From JBLHGN01 sp047616325 (GTDB lineage Bacteria; Pseudomonadota; Gammaproteobacteria; Pseudomonadales; Cellvibrionaceae): a stretch of DNA of 6,382 nt. This document shows, piece after piece, positions 1-5,560 of this stretch. Within the stretch, counting starts at the first letter, position 1; each line of letters opens with the position of its first letter. The position numbers were made by a program, and so were the translations under genes. Under the pieces are notes generated by a model, which was not told where the DNA came from, ran no database searches, and worked only from the letters and a program-made list of their open reading frames with translations. The stretch lies in NCBI GenBank assembly GCA_047616325.1, contig JBLHGN010000214.1:1-6382 (forward strand), written 5' to 3'.

Positions 1-1
1 T

Positions 2-664
2 AATTTACTCGACGGTTTGGGGTTGGTGAAAGAGAAATATCCCCAGCTAAGCCTTGCCATTCATCCCGTCGATTTGGCGAACACGTGCGCAGCAGGTATT
101 TATCAAAAGCAAATCGGAAAAAATTCGCCCCTCAAAGCAAATTAAATAACTTTTTTCTCAGCAGAGTCGCTTTACTCAAAACAATAGTATTGTTGCGATG
201 AAGTTTTGCTATGTGGATGTTGTCTGGAATACGCCTGTAGCTTCACTATTTTCTCATTACCAAGCACGAGCTAAAACCTTACAAACGCAATATCCTAAAA
301 ACAAATTATACACTTCACCATACCTCTAACGTCGGACGCCAAAGACATTAAGTCCTCACATAAAAACCTATTAGGCAAGCATGCCCGCGGTTACGCCGAC
401 AATATAGCCAGAATGCATTACAACCAGTAGTTAATTTCGATTTACGGTGAACGCAATGTTTTTGACATTTCCATATTTGAATCTTCGAGCGCCAATGGAG
501 CGCGGGGAGAAGCGGAATACAAGGGAGAACGTTATTATGCGATGAATCCGGCTTATACTGATGACGGCGGACATTTAAACAGCTAAGGGAAAGAATATGT
601 AGCTACGGAGTTTGTTAAATTATTATCGACTTACCTAGCGGGCGAAAAAATGGTACTGCACTAA
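2..664 (+). pseudogene. SGNH/GDSL-hydrolase-like pseudogene, 5' end outside window
   Basis: This is a broken gene resembling SGNH/GDSL-fold hydrolases (esterase or acetylhydrolase-like). I pieced it together by following similarity through three reading-frame segments. The first (from base 2) reads NLLDGLGLVKEKYPQLSL and later QSKLNNFF. The second (about 171-305) reads SIVAMKFCYVDVVWNTPV. The third (about 305-664) reads HFTIPLTSDAKDI and, near its end, TDDGGHLNS. The last motif looks like the Asp-x-x-His block holding the catalytic Asp and His of the family. The block I Ser should lie just left of the window. Lesions seen are a frameshift between about 150 and 180, a second at about 304-306 where one extra A would restore the frame, an in-frame TAG at 428-430 and an in-frame TAA at 584-586. 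The natural stop is TAA at 662-664. Family assignment is from remembered motifs, so the exact subfamily and substrate are unknown. Confidence 0.6.
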
Positions 665-908
665 AGGAATACTCTTAGAAATTTATCTTCTGAGTAGAGC
701 GACCTGGCAAGCACACGGGTCTATTGCGTTTTTAAGTCCCCAGGGTCGTGGTAGTATCGTCTGCAGCAACCTTGGACACCTGCACTTGGCAGAATAATGG
801 AGATTAGAGGGTTATAATGTGGAAGTTAGCATAATCCTAAATTAATCAGTTGAATCTACTGCGACCGCCTAACGCACTGAAATAAATCGTTTCTCATTTT
901 TTTGAGAC
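665..908. other. Non-coding gap, no gene recognised
   Basis: This stretch lies between the hydrolase pseudogene and the left end of the insertion sequence. All frames are closed by stops within short distances and no fragment resembles a family I know. It may be decayed sequence that was once coding, but nothing here supports a specific call. Confidence 0.4.
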
Positions 909-933
909 TCACCCATAGGGTAACGGTGTCCGG
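909..933 (+). repeat. Left terminal inverted repeat of the IS4-family element
   Basis: Reading inward, this starts TCACCC, then ATA, then GGGTAACGGTGTCCGG. It matches the reverse complement of 2513-2537 at 22 of 25 positions. The three mismatches are the three bases between the CCC and GGG blocks. Confidence 0.8.
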
Positions 934-975
934 CAGCAAACTATAAGTAGTCGATAAGTATAGGCCTGAGCTTCA

Positions 976-991
976 CCTCATACAGATGAGG
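976..991 (+). other. Small hairpin between transposase end and left IS end
   Basis: CCTCAT and ATGAGG form a perfect 6-bp stem with a 4-base ACAG loop. On the + strand CGAGCTTCTTTT follows, so it could be a weak terminator for rightward transcription into the element. On the - strand no T-run follows, so it is a poor candidate for ending the transposase transcript. Function is inferred from shape only. Confidence 0.3.
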
Positions 992-1054
992 CGAGCTTCT
1001 TTTGCTAAAACAACCTTTAAAGAACCTCCATACTTGACGCGTTATTTTTGACAT

Positions 1055-2298
1055 TTATGCATAATAGGCTCGATACGCGTCATATTGTGGTAACAACTCA
1101 TAATCGTCTTCATCATCCTCGACTGTAATTTCGTTATCATTTCTCTGAAGGGACATAACTTCAAAGTATTGCTCCATCTTTTTATGCTGTTTACGTTTTT
1201 TCGTCGTATCTCCGCCGATTAAATCTAATTCGTTATAGCGGTCATGTAGGAATAAGCGTGTTAGCATAAAAGTCATCATTCGCATCAAGCCCTACTGCTC
1301 AATGGCTAGAGGGCTCTTACCCCAAGCATTTTTGTTTGCCATATCATTTTAAAATTATCAAAATATTTTTCTTCGTCCCAGCGACGAAAGTAAAGGAAAG
1401 CCACAACTCCTGGCTTTAAGTCTAAATCGTTGGTTAAGCATTCATACTCTATACCGCATGGCGATAGCCATTTAATCCGCCGCCACGGCTGATTTGAGCT
1501 TTTTAATTGTATCATTTGATCAGACCAAACTTTTCCATTGATAATATGTGTGGATAACTGACGTTCTTCTACCACGGAAGAACTAAGCGCAGATCTCATT
1601 CCAGTGATGACGGTTTCTTTTAGCTTTGCCTTCCTTTCATCCCAATAAACACCGTCAATAAAAGCTCTATCGACGACGTATATAGCACGTTTAACGCGAT
1701 TCCAATCCTTTGCCTGAGAATAATCGTTCTTCAGTACCCACATTTCCCCCATAGACCGTGTTTCGGTTTTGACATTAACAGGAATACCTGCACGAATATC
1801 GTAATAGGGCCTTAACATTGAGCCTTTCTGATTGTCGTCTCCTCCCTTTGCAGGAAGCACTCGATAAAAGTGACTGGATTCTATTTGGTAAGTGGCATCT
1901 ATGGCAAAAACATCTCGACCATCAATTACGTCAACCTCTACCAGATTATCCGGAAACGTGCTTCGGGCGTGATCGACCAAGTGTTCCGTGGCTTGACGAA
2001 CGATAGAGCATCTAACATCACTTTTAAGGGCATCAGACCAGGTGGCGCATGGAACAGGTGTGCGTCTAGCCGTTTCATCAAAGTTAAATAACATTTGTAC
2101 TTGCTCTCGAAGTGTTTGAATAGAGAGTAACTGCCGCAAACAACCTGTCATGATAAAGCTGAGCATGGGTAAGGACTGAAAAACTTTATCCGACTATCGG
2201 ACTTTATGTAAACATTTTTCCATAGGGCGAAACCATTCTTGAAGAACGGTTCCGTTTAAAAGTAAATGGGTGACTGGCTCGGCTCGGCGGAATGTCAT
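1055..2298 (-). pseudogene. IS4-family DDE transposase, disrupted
   Basis: Reading leftward from an ATG at 2298 there is a continuous reading of about 414 codons once three lesions are repaired. They are an in-frame TAG at 2194-2196, a frameshift near 1348-1353, and an in-frame TAG at 1292-1294. Repairing the frameshift by adding one A gives YFDNFKNDMANKNAWGKSP. The longest open stretch (2166-1306) carries the DDE core. Counted from the Met at 2166, the first Asp is D90 in VFAIDATY and the second is D166 in YVVDRAFIDG. The family signature Y-x2-R-x3-E-x6-K is exact at Y259, R262, E266 and K273, with E266 as the catalytic Glu. The tail (1288-1055) includes RMMTFMLTRLFLHDR and ends in an acidic, Tyr-rich stretch. 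A TAA lies five codons upstream of the 2298 ATG in the same frame, which supports that start. No strong Shine-Dalgarno is visible there. Both nonsense codons could be CAG to TAG changes. Confidence 0.88.
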
Positions 2299-2512
2299 GG
2301 GAATCCATACTTAACAATTAGTTAATAAATGCACAGAAAAATTTTACACTTACACGCCAATCGATCGAGTGTTTTCTATTTTAAATAACGCTTTTTCTGA
2401 GAACTGTATTCTGCGTGGAGAATGTACTCGGGCGAAAATATGAGTTGTTTTACTACAGCGCGCGATATACACGCGACAAATGATGGCCTAAATTCACTTC
2501 GGCATATAAACC

Positions 2513-2537
2513 CCGGACACCGTTACCCGTAGGGTGA
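2513..2537 (-). repeat. Right terminal inverted repeat of the IS4-family element
   Basis: On the + strand this reads CCGGACACCGTTACCC, then GTA, then GGGTGA. It is the inverted partner of 909-933, with 22 of 25 positions matching, and lies on the 5' side of the transposase gene. Confidence 0.8.
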
Positions 2538-2697
2538 CTATGGGATTCTATCAAAAAACAAAAATTCGTTCTATTTTCAACATTTTAGACGCTCTCGCTA
2601 CGATCCAACTAATTTATTTAGGATAATCACGAGCTCTGAATAATTGGTTATTTGTCCTGCAAAATCGAGCCGCTTCTTCCATTAAGCTAGATCTAGT
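2538..2697. other. AT-rich gap upstream of the SRAP pseudogene
   Basis: This stretch between the insertion sequence and the SRAP-type gene has no reading frame I recognise. A perfect 10-bp palindrome, CTAGATCTAG, occupies 2687-2696, leaving only one base before the ATG at 2698. No Shine-Dalgarno is visible at that ATG and no convincing -35/-10 pair was found. Confidence 0.35.
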
Positions 2698-3359
2698 ATG
2701 TGCAGTTATTTTGGGAATCTGCATGAAAGCCCTGCGGTAATCGACCTGTTAAACCAACTCGGCATACCACTGCCTTACCCTACTCATCGCGCTTACCCGA
2801 TGCGCACGACACAGGGACTAGTAAGCAGCCATATCGATCAAGCACAGCAAACGAAGCCCTCTGGTGGTACCAATTGCAGATTGAAAACCACCAGTTCACC
2901 CCCAACAAGCGAGTTACCAGCTTCAACGCGCGCGACCTTAACAAACCATTGTGGCGCGACGCGGCACAGCACAGACGCGGCCTAATATTCGCCACTGAAC
3001 TCGGCGAACGCCAGGGCAAAGATCAATACCTCATGCGGTCATCAAGCGGTTTCGCCCTGGGTGTGGGGTATAAAGACTGGCCAAAGCCGCAAGGCGGCGA
3101 CGCGCTGCGCTCTATGGCCGTGATTACCCGACCACCACACCCATGCTTTAGCCAATATCACGACAAATCCATCCCTTTGTTTATTCAACTTGAAGCTGAA
3201 CTGATAAAGGAGTGGCTTTCGCCTTCGCTAATAACTAGCCCCGCCATCGAGCACTTGCTTGCACACCCCACGATTACTTCCGATCTTGAGGTCAGCCGGG
3301 TGCGCACTTATACACACGCAGAACGACTATCGAATGAGGGGCAATTAGCAGCTGACTGA
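2698..3359 (+). pseudogene. SRAP/YedK (HMCES-type) protein, frameshifted
   Basis: SRAP-domain proteins form a thiazolidine DNA-protein crosslink with abasic sites in single-stranded DNA through Cys2, shielding the lesion. The gene begins ATG-TGC (MCSYFGN), which places the required Cys at position 2 and fixes the start despite no visible Shine-Dalgarno. The first frame runs to about 2850 (AYPMRTTQGLVSSH, then QAQQ). The second continues from there with NEALWWYQLQIENHQF. Adding one A to the A-run at 2849-2851 joins them as QQNEALWWY and gives about 220 residues, a normal length. In restored numbering the key residues are C2, N77 in SFNAR, E104 in TELGE and H155 in YHDKSIPLF, close to C2, N75, E105 and H160 of E. 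coli YedK. WWYQL, PNKRVTSFNARDLNKP and ITRPPHPCFS also fit a proteobacterial SRAP subfamily. The single lesion suggests recent loss, or possibly a sequence error. The ABC exporter follows 118 bp downstream on the same strand. Confidence 0.85.
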
Positions 3360-3477
3360 CATTGAGACAATGGATGGCGCATTTCCTTTTCGCGATTGAG
3401 GGCAATCACTGTCATACTTGCCTGCCCCAACACTCACCTGCTCATCGCACCCTACGCTTCATCAATACCGGACTATT

Positions 3478-5274
3478 ATGCGCGCACAACAAACCGACCT
3501 TTCCAACAACGACGTTAACTGGCGCACCTTGGCCTCGCTTATCCCCTACCTTATGGAGTTCAAGGGGCGTATTGCTGTTGCCCTGTTGTGCCTTGTTGGC
3601 GCCAAGGTTGCGAGCGTTGGTCTGCCGTTTATATTAAAGTACATCGTCGATCACCTGAACCACGCTACCAGCGCTAACACTTTGGTGGTACTGCCACTGG
3701 CTCTGCTTATCGCCTACGGATCGGTGCGGTTTTCCAGCGTACTATTTGGCGAACTGCGCGATACCATTTTTGGTCGAGTTACCGAACGCGCCATGCGCCG
3801 AATTGGCCTTCGGGTGTTTCAACACTTGCACTCACTGGATTTGGACTTTCATCTAAACCGGCGCACTGGCGGTCTCTCGCGCGACATAGAGCGCGGCACC
3901 ACCGGTGTTAGTTTTTTATTGCGCTTTATGATTTTCAACATTGTGCCTACCCTCCTGGAAATTGGTTTTATTGTGGCCATTTTATGGTCGCGCTACGACG
4001 TACTGTTTGCCCTTATTGTACTAGTGGCAGTTATTTTGTACGTGGGATTTTCCATCTTCGCTACGGAGTTTCGTACTAAATTTGTACGTGAGGTTAATAA
4101 AGCCGAATCGGAAACCAGCACTCGCGCTATCGACAGTTTGCTGAATTACGAAACCGTAAAATACTTTACCAACGAAAGCTACGAAGCCACCCACTACGAC
4201 AATGAGTTGGCGACCTGGGAAAAGGCGCGCCAAAAAAATCGTTTGTCTCTCTTTTTTTTAAACGGCGGCCAAGCGTTTATTATTGGCGCATCCATGAGCG
4301 CCGCTATGATTCTAGCGGCAAATGGCGTAATCAGTGGTGTAATGACGCTTGGCGATTTTGTGTTGATTAACGCGTTTATGATGCAAGTATTTATGCCTCT
4401 AAATTTTTTGGGCTTTGTTTACCGTGAGATGAAAAGCTCTATGGCTAATATCGAACGCATGTTTGGCCTACTAAACACCGCACCCAAAGTAATCGATAAC
4501 AACACAACGGAATTGGCCGTACACAAGGGCCTTATCGAATTTAACAAGGTCTCTTTTGGCTATCATCCTGACAGACGCATTTTCAACGAGCTTTCTTTTA
4601 GCGTACAGGAGAAACAAAAAGTTGCGGTTGTGGGGGGCAGTGGCGCGGGAAAATCCACGCTAGTTAAGTTGTTGTTTCGTTTTTACGACACCAGCGCTGG
4701 CACGATAACCGTAGATGGACAAGATATTGCGGAAGTGTCACAAGACTCCCTACGGCGAGCTATCGGTGTAGTGCCGCAGGATACGGTGTTATTTAACATG
4801 TCGATCTTTGAAAATATTCGCTACGGCAGAACCAACGCTAGTGATGAAGAAGTTTACGAGGCGCTGCGCTTGGCCCATCTCGACGAGTTTATTCAACAAT
4901 TGCCCGAGGGCGTGAACACCATCGTGGGAGAAAGAGGCTTAAAACTCTCCGGGGGTGAAAAGCAGCGCGTTGCCATTGCTCGCGCCATATTAAAACGCCC
5001 GCCCATCATGGTATTTGACGAGGCCACCTCTTCACTCGATAGCAAATCCGAGAAAAGCATTCTGCAGGCCATTGCTGAGATCAGTGGCGAGCAAACCAGC
5101 TTGGTTATTGCACACCGGCTCTCCACCATAGTTGATGCCGATAAAATATTGGTATTGGACCAGGGCAAAATTGTAGAGCAGGGTACTCACTCCGAATTAT
5201 TGCAATTAGATGGAAAATACGCACAACTTTGGCACATTCAGCGTTCGCAAAAAAATGCCCAAAAAAAGCCCTGA
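3478..5274 (+). CDS. Atm1/HMT-type ABC exporter, fused permease and ATPase
   Basis: The protein is a 598-residue inner-membrane half-transporter that should act as a homodimer. The N-terminal permease (about residues 20-315) has hydrophobic segments near 32-55, 69-90, 143-170, 174-195, 257-282 and 287-313, as in type IV (Atm1-like) exporters. Atm1/ABCB7 family marks are NYETVKYFTNESYE at 223-236 and LNGGQ at 261-265 in the fifth membrane helix. The ATPase domain has Walker A GGSGAGKST (386-394), Q-loop Q434, NIRYGR (446-451), signature LSGGE (490-494), Walker B IMVFDE (510-515, catalytic E515) and switch H546, so it should be active. Known Atm1 relatives export glutathione-linked compounds supporting Fe-S biogenesis or metal detoxification. 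The substrate here is inferred from family only. ATG at 3478 is preferred over an in-frame TTG 60 bases earlier because the family N-terminus starts near here, although the ribosome site is weak (GGA 8-9 bases upstream). The Lys-rich tail QKNAQKKP is encoded by A7 tracts that double as the T tracts of a leftward terminator. Confidence 0.95.
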   Translation: MRAQQTDLSNNDVNWRTLASLIPYLMEFKGRIAVALLCLVGAKVASVGLPFILKYIVDHLNHATSANTLVVLPLALLIAYGSVRFSSVLFGELRDTIFGRVTERAMRRIGLRVFQHLHSLDLDFHLNRRTGGLSRDIERGTTGVSFLLRFMIFNIVPTLLEIGFIVAILWSRYDVLFALIVLVAVILYVGFSIFATEFRTKFVREVNKAESETSTRAIDSLLNYETVKYFTNESYEATHYDNELATWEKARQKNRLSLFFLNGGQAFIIGASMSAAMILAANGVISGVMTLGDFVLINAFMMQVFMPLNFLGFVYREMKSSMANIERMFGLLNTAPKVIDNNTTELAVHKGLIEFNKVSFGYHPDRRIFNELSFSVQEKQKVAVVGGSGAGKSTLVKLLFRFYDTSAGTITVDGQDIAEVSQDSLRRAIGVVPQDTVLFNMSIFENIRYGRTNASDEEVYEALRLAHLDEFIQQLPEGVNTIVGERGLKLSGGEKQRVAIARAILKRPPIMVFDEATSSLDSKSEKSILQAIAEISGEQTSLVIAHRLSTIVDADKILVLDQGKIVEQGTHSELLQLDGKYAQLWHIQRSQKNAQKKP

Positions 5275-5293
5275 TCAGATGTTCTGTCAGGGC
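5261..5293 (-). terminator. Rho-independent terminator for leftward transcription, overlapping the exporter stop
   Basis: GCCCTGA (5268-5274) pairs with TCAGGGC (5287-5293). The stem extends with CAGA/TCTG around a TGT loop after one bulged T, giving about 11 base pairs. On the - strand it is followed at once by T7 (5267-5261), then GGGCA and a second T7. On the + strand no T-run follows, although the upstream A7 could make it partly bidirectional. The stem contains the exporter stop TGA (5272-5274). The nearest leftward gene is polA, whose stop is 268 bp away, so it may end the polA transcript or an unrecognised small RNA. Confidence 0.8.
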
Positions 5294-5300
5294 AAGGGAT

Positions 5301-5313
5301 CTACTTTGGGGAA
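5301..5313 (+). repeat. Direct repeat copy 1, CTACTTTGGGGAA
   Basis: A perfect 13-bp direct repeat, with the second copy starting 74 bp further on at 5375-5387. This copy supplies a GGGGA Shine-Dalgarno-like site six bases before an ATG at 5319. On the opposite strand it reads TTCCCCAAAGTAG. Confidence 0.6.
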
Positions 5314-5318
5314 CTACT

Positions 5319-5351
5319 ATGAAAAACAACTTTAAAAACAAAACTAGTTAA
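5319..5351 (+). other. Ten-codon reading frame with good Shine-Dalgarno, possible leader or gene remnant
   Basis: The ATG at 5319 follows GGGGA by six bases, a near-ideal ribosome site, and opens a ten-residue frame, MKNNFKNKTS, ending in TAA. The Lys/Asn-rich start resembles the beginning of a secreted or outer-membrane protein, so it may be the 5' stub of a lost gene. It could equally be a translated leader peptide or chance. No attenuator-like structure directly after it was identified. Confidence 0.25.
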
Positions 5352-5374
5352 CAAGTACTACAAGCTACTACATA

Positions 5375-5387
5375 CTACTTTGGGGAA
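5375..5387 (+). repeat. Direct repeat copy 2, CTACTTTGGGGAA
   Basis: Second copy of the 13-bp repeat at 5301-5313, within a run of TAC/CTAC-rich sequence (about 5356-5380). Unlike copy 1 it is not well spaced from a start codon. The next ATG is at 5402. Confidence 0.6.
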
Positions 5388-5401
5388 AGTATTCTTACCG
5401 G

Positions 5402-5500
5402 ATGAAACGCCTTAATCGCGATGTAACCTCGTTTAACTCAGTTACTAGTTGTGACGAGTTACAAGCCCAACAGTTCAATTTTAATTTGTGTTTTTACTAA
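5402..5500 (+). other. Possible 32-codon small reading frame, doubtful
   Basis: ATG at 5402 opens 32 codons (MKRLNRDVTSFNSV, ending in NLCFY) and closes at TAA 5498-5500. The protein has no recognisable motif, signal peptide or membrane segment. The upstream sequence TTACCGG sits too close to the ATG to be a good ribosome site. The frame overlaps the hairpin at 5423-5462, which may be the real functional content here. Confidence 0.15.
5423..5462. other. Nine-bp inverted repeat / hairpin between exporter and polA
   Basis: GTAACCTCGT (5423-5432) pairs with ACGAGTTAC (5454-5462) over nine base pairs with one bulged C. Inside, AACT and AGTT add four more pairs. Neither strand has a T-run after it, so it is not a standard terminator. 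It lies 99 bp past the polA stop and could be a protein-binding site, an mRNA 3'-UTR structure or part of a small RNA. Confidence 0.5.
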
Positions 5501-5560
5501 AATTCCCGAGAAGTGGCGCTATTAACGTTAACAACGTCACACAAAGCTGCTATACAACCT

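Larger units (their letters stand above)
909..2537 (-). mobile_element. Degenerate IS4-family insertion sequence
   Basis: The element is about 1.63 kb, a usual size for IS4-family elements. It is bounded by 25-bp inverted repeats at 909-933 and 2513-2537 (22 of 25 matching) and contains one leftward transposase gene at 2298-1055 that ends 121 bp from the left repeat. About 214 bp separate the transposase start from the right repeat, and no clear promoter could be read there. The transposase carries two stop codons and one frameshift, so the copy cannot move by itself. I found no convincing target-site duplication directly outside the repeats, so the true tips may differ by a few bases or the flanks have diverged since insertion. 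It sits between two other broken genes. Confidence 0.8.

Noticed and set aside
1055..1288. Separate 77-residue protein on the - strand
   Set aside because: Its frame continues upstream through a TAG into the transposase C-terminus, and the content (MLTRLFLHDR) fits the transposase tail, so it is a fragment of that pseudogene.
1290..1356. Programmed -1 frameshifting in the transposase
   Set aside because: A -1 shift near TTTTAAAA would restore the frame, but the heptamer is not in the required codon register and the in-frame TAG at 1292-1294 would still end translation.
1306..2166. Intact 286-residue transposase
   Set aside because: The same frame continues upstream to an ATG at 2298 past one TAG, and the C-terminus is cut by a frameshift just after the catalytic Glu, so it is only the core of a broken gene.
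888..2580. Imperfect flanking repeat (AAATCGTTTCTCATTTT near 886-902 versus AATTCGTTCTATTTT near 2563-2577) as target duplication
   Set aside because: It needs two gaps, is AT-rich, and its right copy lies about 25 bp outside the inverted repeat, so it is not convincing.
2780..3019. - strand frame within the SRAP gene
   Set aside because: Antisense shadow. The + strand carries the conserved SRAP residues.
3418..3477. N-terminal extension of the exporter from a TTG at 3418
   Set aside because: The extra 20 residues are Pro/Thr-rich with no family counterpart, and the ATG at 3478 gives the usual N-terminal length.
3362..3637. 91-residue + strand frame overlapping the exporter start
   Set aside because: It is an out-of-frame shadow of the exporter with low-complexity Leu/Pro content and no motif.
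4021..5341. Several - strand frames antisense to the exporter
   Set aside because: No motifs or ribosome sites. They mirror the codon pattern of the well-supported exporter gene.
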